Shown: positions 24,003 to 32,016 of the stretch, piece by piece
How the letters are laid out: every line of letters begins with the position of its first letter
How positions within the stretch are numbered: the first letter of the stretch is position 1
NCBI GenBank assembly: GCA_003240625.1
Contig: QFMX01000010.1
Coordinates: 62,001 to 126,000 of the forward strand
Direction of reading: 5' to 3'
Source: Sphingomonas taxi
Lineage (GTDB): Bacteria > Pseudomonadota > Alphaproteobacteria > Sphingomonadales > Sphingomonadaceae
Length of the DNA stretch: 64,000 nt
Notes under the pieces: model-generated
Databases searched by the model: none
Seen by the model: the letters and a program-made list of their open reading frames with translations, nothing else
What the model was told of the DNA's origin: nothing
Translations under genes and position numbers: made by a program

Positions 24003-27000
24003 ATGAACTTCAGTCATTCGGTATCGAAGATAGCGCTAACCGGTTCGCTGATGCTGTGGGCATTGCCCGGCGCGGCGCAGGAGATGACGCCCGATCCCGT
24101 CACGCCGGCCCAGGCTGCTGCGCCGACCCCCGCCGACGCCAAGGTCCAGGCCGATGCGACCACCGCGACGACCGCGGTCGGGCCGACCGACAGCGGGGCG
24201 AACGATTCGATCGTCGTCACCGGATCGCGCATCCAGCGGCCCAACACGACGTCGGCCGCGCCGATCACCTCGGTCACCGCGCAGGACATCCGCGCGCAGG
24301 CCGCGGTCAACGTCGAGGACGTGCTGAACCGCCTTCCGCAGGTCGCGCCGGACAGCCAGCAGACCTATAACGACTCCGACGGTCGCCAGCGTATCAAGCT
24401 GCGCAGCCTCGGGTTCGAGCGCACTCTGGTGCTGATCGACGGCAAGCGCCTCGGCACGCAGAACGGCCAGGACGTCGGCATCATCCCGCCGTCGCTGCTC
24501 GAGCGGGTCGACGTGCTGACCGGCGGCGCGTCGTCGGTCTATGGATCGGACGCGGTCGCGGGCGTCGTCAACTTCGTCCTGAAGAAGGACTTCGAAGGCC
24601 TTCAGATCGACGGCAACTATAATTTCTACAACCACAACAACAAGGACACGGTCGTGTCGCCGCTGGCGCGCGCGGCCGGGTTCAGCAGCCCGCGTGGCCT
24701 GACCAACGACGGCGGCCGGGCGGACATCACGGTGACCGCGGGCAAGAAGCTGTTCGACGGCGCGCTGCGCATCAACGGCTTCGTCAACTACAAGCACACC
24801 GATCCGGTGTTGCTGTCTGAGCGCTCGAACTCGGGCTGCTATCTGACGCAGACGAGCCTGAACGCGCCACTGTCGTGCGGCCTGACCCCGAGCAGCTCGA
24901 CCAGCGGCCTCATCACGCCGCAGACCGGCGCGAACGCCAACGCGCAGTACGTCAACAACCCCAATGGCACGCGCGAATTCGTGCCGTTCGGTCCGGGTGC
25001 CGGCAACGCGTCGAACTATTTCAGCAACTATGCCTATCAGCGGCCGTCGGAGCGCGTGAACGCCGGCGGCTTCGTCAGCCTCGACATCGCGCCGGACGCC
25101 GAGCTGTATGCGTCGGGCATCTGGTTCCGCGACAAGTCGTACAACAACTATCCGGCGATCGCGGGCGGCACCGTGAACGTCAACTGCAACAACCCGTTCC
25201 TGTCGGGATCGCAGGCGACCGCGATCTGCGGCGATGCTGCCGGTACCGCCGCCACCGCGCCGATCGACCTGCGCTATCGTCTCGGCGAAGGCAACGATCA
25301 ACCCGACACGTACCTGAACACCGGCGTCCGCCTGACCGGCGGCGTCCGTGGCAAGGTCGGCGATGCGTGGACCTATGACCTCGGCGGCGTCTATGCGCGC
25401 AACCATCAGGATTACACGCCGAGCTTCGTCAACGCGACCAACCTGCAGAATTCGATCACCGTCGGCGGCACGCGTACGTCGCCGACCTGCGCCACCACCA
25501 CCGATGGCGCCTGCGTTCCCTTCGATGCGTTCAGCGCGGGCAACACCAACACCGCATTGATCGACTATCTGTACGACCAGGGCACCTCGACCACGACCGG
25601 CACGCTGTACGACGTGCAGGCCAACGTGACCGGCGATCTCGGCAAATACGGCGTCACGTCGCCATTCGCCGAACAGGGCGTCGCGATCGCGCTGGGCACG
25701 GAATATCGCAAGGATACGCTGAAATCGACCGCCGACAGCGTGTATCGCGCAGGGCTGGGCGGCACCGATACCTATCTGAAGCAGGACGTCTGGGAAGCCA
25801 ATATCGAGGTGCAGGCACCGCTCGTCGAGCATAAGCGCTTCGTCGACCTGCTGCAGGTGAACGGCGGCTACCGCGTGTCGAAGTACAGCAGCAACCCGAG
25901 CACCTTCAACACCTGGAAGATCGAGGGCATATACGCGCCGGTCAGCGACCTGACGTTCCGCGCGTCGTTCAACAAGGCGCAGCGCGCACCGACCGTGGTC
26001 GAGATCCGCCAGGCGACCAACGTCGAGTTCGCCCGCGGCGGTTCGGGCACGATCAATGATTTCTGCGCCCCGACCGTCACCACCAACGCGAACGGCGGCG
26101 TCAGCTATGGCGCACCGATCGCCTCTCGCGACGTCTGCCGTGCGACCGGCTTGTCCGACGCGCTGTACGGGAGCCCGACGCTGATCTGCCCGGGCGATGC
26201 TTCGACCGGGGCGACCGGGTGCACCGTGCGCTCGGGTGGCTTCACCGCCGATCCGGAAACCGCCTACACGCAGACCTACGGCCTGATCGTGAAGCCGCGG
26301 TTCGTGCGCGGGCTGGTCTTCTCGGTCGATCGCTACAAGATCAAGATCGACGACTCGCTCGGCTATAACGACTACAGCTATTACACCGATGGCTGTCAGC
26401 GTTCGAACGGCGACGCGTTCTTCTGCCAGGGCATCGTCCGCAATCCCGGCACCGGCACGCTGTATTCGCCGGCGTCGAGCAACCCGACCACCGGGTTCAT
26501 TCGCCAGGGCACGACCAACTTCTACAAGTCGATCGCGCGCGGCTATGATTTCCAGGCGCAGTACACGATGGATCTGGCCAGCATCGGGAAGGTCGACTGG
26601 AGCTTCAACGGGTCGCTGACGACGTTCGCGGGTGGTCAGGATTCGCCGGTTCAGCCGCAGCGCAACTGCGCGGGCTATTACGGCAATGGTTGCGGCCAGC
26701 TGATCCCGAAATGGTCGCATGGCCTGCGTGCGACCTATACGACGGTCGACAAGGGCTTCAGCGCGTCGTTCAACTGGCGCTATGTCGGTTCGCTGACCAA
26801 CGCGGACAATTCGGGTGATCCGGCGATCGGCGGCACGCCCGAGCGTGAGCGGACGAGCTACTACCACGTCTCGCCGCAGAGCTATTTCGATCTCGCGCTC
26901 AATTTCGCGATCGCCAAGCAGTTCTCGCTGCGCCTGATCGCGAACAACCTGTTCGACAAGACCCCGCCGATCGTTCCGGACTCGTACAACGTCGCGCTCG

Positions 27001-27077
27001 CGCGGACCAACACGATCCCGCAGCGCTACGACTCGCTCGGCCGGAACCTCGCGATCGGCACGACGATCAGGTTCTAA
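24003..27077 (+). CDS. TonB-dependent receptor 1
   Basis: 1024 residues. Signal peptide MNFSHSVSKIALTGSLMLWALPGAAQ, a long Ala/Thr/Pro-rich linker, a TonB-box-like NDSIVVTGSRI at about 70-80, then the plug (VEDVLNRLPQVAPDS, LRSLGFERTLVLIDGKRL, IPPSLLERVDVLTGGASSVYGSDAVAGVVNFVLKKDF). The 22-strand outer-membrane barrel follows and ends in the aromatic GTTIRF. The large receptors of this group in sphingomonads import carbohydrates or other bulky organics. With the glycosylasparaginase and the fucose operon on its 5' side, fucosylated oligosaccharides or glycopeptides are a reasonable guess. A strong terminator follows. Confidence 0.93.
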   Translation: MNFSHSVSKIALTGSLMLWALPGAAQEMTPDPVTPAQAAAPTPADAKVQADATTATTAVGPTDSGANDSIVVTGSRIQRPNTTSAAPITSVTAQDIRAQAAVNVEDVLNRLPQVAPDSQQTYNDSDGRQRIKLRSLGFERTLVLIDGKRLGTQNGQDVGIIPPSLLERVDVLTGGASSVYGSDAVAGVVNFVLKKDFEGLQIDGNYNFYNHNNKDTVVSPLARAAGFSSPRGLTNDGGRADITVTAGKKLFDGALRINGFVNYKHTDPVLLSERSNSGCYLTQTSLNAPLSCGLTPSSSTSGLITPQTGANANAQYVNNPNGTREFVPFGPGAGNASNYFSNYAYQRPSERVNAGGFVSLDIAPDAELYASGIWFRDKSYNNYPAIAGGTVNVNCNNPFLSGSQATAICGDAAGTAATAPIDLRYRLGEGNDQPDTYLNTGVRLTGGVRGKVGDAWTYDLGGVYARNHQDYTPSFVNATNLQNSITVGGTRTSPTCATTTDGACVPFDAFSAGNTNTALIDYLYDQGTSTTTGTLYDVQANVTGDLGKYGVTSPFAEQGVAIALGTEYRKDTLKSTADSVYRAGLGGTDTYLKQDVWEANIEVQAPLVEHKRFVDLLQVNGGYRVSKYSSNPSTFNTWKIEGIYAPVSDLTFRASFNKAQRAPTVVEIRQATNVEFARGGSGTINDFCAPTVTTNANGGVSYGAPIASRDVCRATGLSDALYGSPTLICPGDASTGATGCTVRSGGFTADPETAYTQTYGLIVKPRFVRGLVFSVDRYKIKIDDSLGYNDYSYYTDGCQRSNGDAFFCQGIVRNPGTGTLYSPASSNPTTGFIRQGTTNFYKSIARGYDFQAQYTMDLASIGKVDWSFNGSLTTFAGGQDSPVQPQRNCAGYYGNGCGQLIPKWSHGLRATYTTVDKGFSASFNWRYVGSLTNADNSGDPAIGGTPERERTSYYHVSPQSYFDLALNFAIAKQFSLRLIANNLFDKTPPIVPDSYNVALARTNTIPQRYDSLGRNLAIGTTIRF

Positions 27078-27104
27078 AGGTTTTCCTCTCTCTCCCCCCG
27101 ACTG

Positions 27105-27134
27105 GGGCCCGCCAGCGAGGCGGGCCCTTTTTTT
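27105..27134 (+). terminator. Rho-independent terminator after TonB receptor 1
   Basis: Perfect 9-bp stem GGGCCCGCC-AGCGA-GGCGGGCCC followed by seven T's, 28 nt beyond the receptor stop. The run of T's makes it plus-strand oriented. Confidence 0.93.
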
Positions 27135-27153
27135 GTCGAGCGAGCAGGGACGT

Positions 27154-29457
27154 CTACGGGTTGATCGTGACGAAGCTGTCCATCACGCGCTTGCGACCGG
27201 ATGTCTCGAAGTCGATCTCCAGCTTGTTGCCTTCGATCTCCGCGATCGCGCCGTAGCCGAACTTCTGGTGGAACACGCGCATGCCGAGCGACAGGTCGTC
27301 GCGACCCTTGTTGCCGAGACTGATCGCGCTGGACCGGCTCTCGACGACGCGGGCGGGTTTGGCGTTGAAGGTGCTGCCGGTACCGGCGGCGCTTCCCGAC
27401 GCGCGCTGCCAGCCGGGACCGCGGCCGGTGCCGCGGGCGACGTCGGCGAAGGGATCGGCGCGGTCGGACCAGTTGGCCTGCCATAGGCTGGCGCCGCCCG
27501 ACATCGTGGTTTCGGTGTCGATATGCTCGGCGGGGAGTTCGGCGACGAAGCGCGAGGGGATCGACGAATTCCACTGGCCGTAGATGCGGCGGTTGGCGGC
27601 GTGGAGGATCACCGCGAGGCGACGTGCGCGCGTGATCGCGACATAGGCGAGGCGGCGTTCCTCCTCGAGGCTCTTCACACCGCCTTCGTCGAGCGAGCGT
27701 TGCGACGGGAACAGCCCTTCTTCCCAGCCAACCAGGAATACCGTGTCGTATTCGAGGCCCTTCGCCGCGTGGATGGTCATGATCGTGACCTGCGGATCCT
27801 GCGCGCCGCCCTCGTTGTCCATCACCAGCGAGACGTGCTCTAGGAACGCGCCGAGCGAGTCGTATTCCTCCATCGCGCGGACGAGTTCGCTGAGGTTTTC
27901 GAGGCGGCCGGTGGCCTCGACCGACTTTTCGGCCTGGTACATCGCGGTGTAGCCGCTCTCGTCGAGCAATTGCCGCGCGAGTTCGGCGTGGGGCAGGCTG
28001 GTCGCCATGTCGCGCCAGCGGGCGATGTCGCCGACCAGGCGGCCGAGCGACTTCTTGGCGGCTCCCGTCAGTTCGTCGGTGTCGAGGATGCGGGCGGCGG
28101 CGGTGGTCAGCGGCGTGCCGGTGGCGCGGGCGAGCTGGTGAATACGCGCGACCGCCTTGTCGCCGAGGCCGCGCTTGGGGACGTTGACGATGCGTTCGAA
28201 GGCGAGGTCGTCCGCCGGCTGGTTGACCACGCGGAGATAGGCCAGCGCATCGCGGATTTCGGCGCGTTCGTAGAAGCGGAAGCCGCCGACGATCTTGTAC
28301 GGCATGCCGATCGCGATGAAGCGGTCCTCGAACTCGCGCGTCTGGTGCTGCGCGCGGACCAGGATCGCGACTTCGTCCAAGGATTTGCCCGTGCGGCGGA
28401 CGCTGTCGATCTCCTCGCCGACGCGGCGCGCTTCCTCGGGGCCATCCCAGACGCCGATGACCTTGACCTTTTCGCCAACGTCGCGCTCGGTCCACAGCTG
28501 CTTGCCCAGCCGCCCGCCGTTGTTGGCGATCACGCCCGATGCGGCGCCGAGGATGTGCGGCGTGCTGCGGTAATTCTGTTCGAGGCGGATGACCTTGGCG
28601 CCCGGAAAATCGCGCTCGAACTTCAGGATGTTTTCGACCTGAGCACCGCGCCAAGAATAGATCGACTGGTCGTCGTCGCCGACGCAGGCGATGTTTTTGC
28701 GCTCCTGCGCGAGCAGCCGCAGCCAGAGATATTGCGACGAGTTGGTGTCCTGATACTCGTCGACCATGATGTATTTGAAGCGCTGTTGATACTGGGCGAG
28801 CACGTCACGGTGCGTCTTCAGGATCACCAGCATGTGGAGCAGCAGGTCGCCGAAATCGCAGGCGTTGAGCGCGATCAGCCGGGTCTGGTATTGCTGGTAC
28901 AGCTCGCCGCCGCGACCGTTGGCGTAGCGCTCAGACTCGCCCGCATCGATGTCGGCGGGGACGAGGCCCTTGTTCTTCCACTGGTCGATCAGCCCAGCGA
29001 GGCTGCGCGTCGGAAAGCGCTTCTCGTCGATGTCGGCGGCCAGGATCAGCTGCTTGAGCAACCGCAACTGGTCGTCGGTATCGAGAATGGTGAAGTTCGA
29101 TTGCAGCCCGACGAGTTCGGCATGGCGGCGCAGCATCTTGGCGGCGATCGCGTGGAACGTGCCGAGCCACGGCATCCCCTCGACCGCATCGCCGACCAGC
29201 CGCCCAACCCGCTCGCGCATCTCGCGCGCGGCCTTGTTGGTGAAGGTGACGCTGAGGATCTCCGAGGGCCACGCTTTCCTGGTGAAGATCAGGTGCGCGA
29301 GCCGGGCAGTCAGCGCCGCGGTCTTGCCGGTACCCGCGCCGGCGATGATCAGGACGGGGCCGTCGGTGGTCAGCACCGCCTCGCGCTGCGGCGGATTGAG
29401 ACCGCGGAGATAGGGAGGCTCGGCTTGCGGCGCGGACGTTTGGGCGATCTGGTTCAC
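27154..29457 (-). CDS. UvrD/PcrA-type ATP-dependent DNA helicase
   Basis: 767 residues, superfamily 1A 3'-5' helicase used in mismatch and nucleotide-excision repair and for removing RecA. Q-motif LNPPQREAVLTTDGP, Walker A AGAGTGKT (residues 39-46), YIMVDEYQDTN (Walker B), CVGDDDQSIYSWRGA (motif III), IRLEQNYRST (motif IV), TIHAAKGLEYDTVFLVGWEEGLFP (motif V) and EEERRLAYVAITRAR (motif VI). All are present. I use a GTG start (29457), which places NQIAQTSAPQ before the Q-motif. The frame stays open for 120 codons more, but these are not helicase-like and would run into the divergent gene. The C-terminal ~100 residues are a Tudor-like domain. Confidence 0.93.
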   Translation of the reverse strand: MNQIAQTSAPQAEPPYLRGLNPPQREAVLTTDGPVLIIAGAGTGKTAALTARLAHLIFTRKAWPSEILSVTFTNKAAREMRERVGRLVGDAVEGMPWLGTFHAIAAKMLRRHAELVGLQSNFTILDTDDQLRLLKQLILAADIDEKRFPTRSLAGLIDQWKNKGLVPADIDAGESERYANGRGGELYQQYQTRLIALNACDFGDLLLHMLVILKTHRDVLAQYQQRFKYIMVDEYQDTNSSQYLWLRLLAQERKNIACVGDDDQSIYSWRGAQVENILKFERDFPGAKVIRLEQNYRSTPHILGAASGVIANNGGRLGKQLWTERDVGEKVKVIGVWDGPEEARRVGEEIDSVRRTGKSLDEVAILVRAQHQTREFEDRFIAIGMPYKIVGGFRFYERAEIRDALAYLRVVNQPADDLAFERIVNVPKRGLGDKAVARIHQLARATGTPLTTAAARILDTDELTGAAKKSLGRLVGDIARWRDMATSLPHAELARQLLDESGYTAMYQAEKSVEATGRLENLSELVRAMEEYDSLGAFLEHVSLVMDNEGGAQDPQVTIMTIHAAKGLEYDTVFLVGWEEGLFPSQRSLDEGGVKSLEEERRLAYVAITRARRLAVILHAANRRIYGQWNSSIPSRFVAELPAEHIDTETTMSGGASLWQANWSDRADPFADVARGTGRGPGWQRASGSAAGTGSTFNAKPARVVESRSSAISLGNKGRDDLSLGMRVFHQKFGYGAIAEIEGNKLEIDFETSGRKRVMDSFVTINP

Positions 29458-29557
29458 CGGTGAACAGGTAGGGAACGGCGGCCGATCGGGCAAGCACTTG
29501 GTCTTGTCGGTGCGCCGGCATGCGATAGGGTGGTGGTGCGTGCCAGGGAGATACCGG

Positions 29558-30745
29558 ATGGATCGACGTGACGTGATTCGGTGGCTGGCGGTGGCTGGCG
29601 GAGGCATTGCGATCGACACGATCGGCGTGGCGCGCGCGATCGCGGCCGAGCCCGGGCGCGTGCTGGTCAGCAAAATCGAACTTGCCGGCAGTCGCGTCGT
29701 GATGGCGGTGATGATCGGCGATGCTGGACCGTATCTGTTTGCGATCGACACTGGTGGCTTTCTCAGCCTGATCGACAACGATCTCGCGAAATCCCTCAAG
29801 CTGACCCCGACGGGCATGACCCGAGCTTCGGGCGTGGGCGGGCGGACGACCGTGCCCGTCTACCTCGCGCGCGACATCGTGTTCGGCGGGGGCGTTCGGC
29901 AGAACGCGGTCGCTTTCGCCGGCGTGGACGGTTTCGGTTTCGGCAGCGACGTGAAAGGAATGCTCGCCGCCGGGATACTGACCACGATGGACAGCGACCT
30001 CGACATCGAGGTCGGCGAGTGGCGGACCTATCCCGACGGGCACCCGCCGCGCACCGGCTATTACCGGATCGAATCCGCGATCAGCGACGTCGCGTCGGGT
30101 AGCGGACCGGGTGCCGGATCGCGGCATCTGTACGGGAGCGCTACGGTCGGGGGCAGGGGGCTGCGGTTTCTGCTCGATACGGGGGCGCCGGGCGGATTGT
30201 CGCTGGACCAGCCGACCGCGCGCGCGCTGGGGTTGTGGAACGACACGCAGCCTTATGCGCCGGTGCGGCCGCGCGGGATCGGCGGGCAGGCCGGGATAGC
30301 CAGGATCGTGCGTGCCGCGGGCTTCACGTTCGGCGGGGCGCAGTTCGATCGCCCGTTGGTGATGCTCCGTGGCGAGGGAGACACACGGCCACGGATCAAC
30401 GGCATTATCGGGTTGCAGGTGCTACGGCAGTTCAACCTGTCCACCGATGTGCGGGCGCGGGCGCTGTGGGTCAAACGGCACACCACCGCCGACGTTTCGG
30501 AAGAGCGCTATGGGATGTCGGGGCTGTGGATCGACCGGAAAGGCGAAAGCATGACCGTGGCCGCGGTCGGCACGGGCAGCCCGGCTGCTGCTGCGGACGT
30601 CAAGATCGGCGATCGGATCGTCGGCGAACCGTTCCCCGCGGTGATCCGCAAGATCAGCGGCGCGCCGGGTACGCCAGTGACGCTGTCGGTCGAGCGGGAT
30701 GGCATGGCGTCGGATCGGACGTTCGTCCTCAAGCCGTTTCTGTAA
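29558..30745 (+). CDS. Secreted retropepsin-like aspartic protease with C-terminal PDZ
   Basis: 395 residues. The N terminus MDRRDVIRWLAVAGGGIAIDTIG has a twin-Arg-like pair (RR) and a hydrophobic segment, so it is exported or membrane-anchored. Two aspartic-protease half-sites: FAIDTGGFLSLI (about 80) and FLLDTGAPGGLSL (about 210), each with the D-T-G triad plus a downstream INGIIGLQVLRQF type flap-hydrophobic motif. The C-terminal ~70 residues (MTVAAVGTGSPAAAADVKIGDRIV...) form a PDZ domain. Proteins of this plan, called retropepsin-like or aspartyl protease family, are common in sphingomonads and of unknown substrate. Start at 29558 follows AGGGAG; GTG starts further up are weaker. Confidence 0.82.
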   Translation: MDRRDVIRWLAVAGGGIAIDTIGVARAIAAEPGRVLVSKIELAGSRVVMAVMIGDAGPYLFAIDTGGFLSLIDNDLAKSLKLTPTGMTRASGVGGRTTVPVYLARDIVFGGGVRQNAVAFAGVDGFGFGSDVKGMLAAGILTTMDSDLDIEVGEWRTYPDGHPPRTGYYRIESAISDVASGSGPGAGSRHLYGSATVGGRGLRFLLDTGAPGGLSLDQPTARALGLWNDTQPYAPVRPRGIGGQAGIARIVRAAGFTFGGAQFDRPLVMLRGEGDTRPRINGIIGLQVLRQFNLSTDVRARALWVKRHTTADVSEERYGMSGLWIDRKGESMTVAAVGTGSPAAAADVKIGDRIVGEPFPAVIRKISGAPGTPVTLSVERDGMASDRTFVLKPFL

Positions 30746-30802
30746 GATGAGGATTGCCGTCGGCAGGGCCTTGCCGAGCAGACAGGGACTAGGGGACTGG
30801 TC

Positions 30803-31207
30803 ATGACGACGAAAATGACGGGGCGGTGCCATTGCGGCGCGATCCACTACGAAACCCAGGGCGAGCTCGAGCATCATGCGCTGTGTCATTGCAGAGATTG
30901 AAGGAGGAACGCGGGGGCGCCGATGGTCGGCTGGATCGCGTTCAAGACGGAGCAGGTAAAGATTTCGGGCGATCCGGTGACGTACGAATCGTCCGCATCT
31001 GGCCGGCGGCAGTTCTGCGGGCGGTGCGGGACGGGGTTGTTCTATGCCAACGCCGAATTTTTGCCGGGGATCATCGATGTGCAGTCGTGCACGCTCGACG
31101 ATCCCGAAGCTGTGACGCCGAGTGCGCATATCCAGGTGGCCGATCGCCTGTCCTGGATGGCGGACGTGGCCGCATTGCCTGCGTTCGAGCGGTATCCGGG
31201 AATGTGA
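30803..31207 (+). pseudogene. GFA family (glutathione-dependent formaldehyde-activating enzyme-like) gene with in-frame UGA
   Basis: Reading from ATG 30803 gives a normal GFA start: MTTKMTGRCHCGAIHYETQG then HHALCHCRD followed by UGA (30899-30901, codon 33), then in the same frame RRNAGAPMVGWIAFK...RQFCGRCGTGLFYANAEFLPGIIDVQSCTLDD to the usual end. The family motif is C-x-C-x-x-C; here the third Cys codon (TGC/TGT) has become TGA. The rest, about 100 codons, has no other lesion and keeps GC-rich third positions, so the change is recent or tolerated. An SD-like AAGGAGG (30901-30907) precedes an in-frame ATG at 30923, so a 94-residue C-terminal fragment could be made. That fragment would lack three zinc ligands. 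Confidence 0.82.
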
Positions 31208-31433
31208 CATCGGGCCGTTCGCGCGGCGCTTGCGACTATGTGCGGCGAATGGTGGTGGCAGCACCAAACCGTCGCGAAAGCGTCGCGTGGGCGTCATGAA
31301 GCGCGTCTAGGGAGTGCGCAGCGACGAGGTTCGTCGTCGGAGGTGCCGCATCCAGAAAGGCGTCCCGACGCACTGGCGCCGTCGCCCGCAGGCCGAGGCC
31401 CGCGGACCGCAGGACCAATCGAGGAACATCATC

Positions 31434-31763
31434 ATGAAGCTTTTCATCAGCGTCGCTTCGGCGGCGATCGTCGGCGCGTGCCTGTTCTCGGCGGGCGCAT
31501 CGGCCAGTCCCGCGCGTGAGCCGGTGTCGGTGCGTGTGTCGCGTGCCGGGCTCGACCTGACCAGCGATGCGGGGCGGATCGCGTTCCAGCGTCGGCTGCG
31601 CTCGGCGATCGCCAGCGCCTGCCAGCCGCGTACCGGTGGCCTCGACGCGCTCGCCGATTCGCGGCAGTGCCGTCAGGAAATGACCGCGGATGCGAGCGTG
31701 AAGCTGGCCGCGTTGCTCGGGCGGAGCGGGACGCAACTCGCCAGCATCGGTGCGGCTCGGTGA
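31434..31763 (+). CDS. UrcA family protein
   Basis: 109 residues, secreted. Signal peptide MKLFISVASAAIVGACLFSAGASA, then the short UrcA-type domain: VSVRVSRAGLDLTSDAGRIAFQRRLRSAIASACQ with the conserved Y/V..DLdl....a...L..RI..A...aC layout and a second Cys in SRQCRQE that could pair with it. The family is widespread in sphingomonads and caulobacters, sits in the periplasm and has no known function. It follows 226 nt without a gene after the broken GFA gene and is probably monocistronic. Confidence 0.85.
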   Translation: MKLFISVASAAIVGACLFSAGASASPAREPVSVRVSRAGLDLTSDAGRIAFQRRLRSAIASACQPRTGGLDALADSRQCRQEMTADASVKLAALLGRSGTQLASIGAAR

Positions 31764-31803
31764 ACTAGCGCGCTGATCGGGGAAGAACGTCGGTTCTCAT
31801 TGA

Positions 31804-31931
31804 TCCTCCCCTGAAAGGGGGAGGTGTCTGGCGTATGCCAGACGGAGGGGGAGGTAAGCGACATGTTGGTTGCGTGTCCTCCCCCTCCGTCACCTTCGGT
31901 GCCACCTCCCGCTGGCGGGGGAGGATCGTAA
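31804..31931. repeat. Palindromic repeat, family C, copy 1
   Basis: CCTCCCCTGAAAGGGGGAGG, then CTGGCGTATGCCAGACGGAGGGGGAGG, a short spacer, then the inverted CCTCCCCCTCCGTCACC, GCCACCTCCCGCTGGCGGGGGAGG. Both modules contain local hairpins. A second copy precedes the glycosyltransferase gene at 33699. Confidence 0.8.
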
Positions 31932-32016
31932 AAGGCGGCTCCCAAATCAGGCCGAGCCATCGCTTGATCTGCATCTGTCATAAGATTGTCATCGTAAGGG
32001 CCGACTGCACATTCCC

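Noticed and set aside
24036..26867. A 943-codon open frame on the minus strand opposite TonB receptor 1
   Set aside because: It is a by-product of high GC and codon bias; its translation is Arg/Ala/Asp-rich without domains, and the plus-strand receptor has clear motifs end to end.
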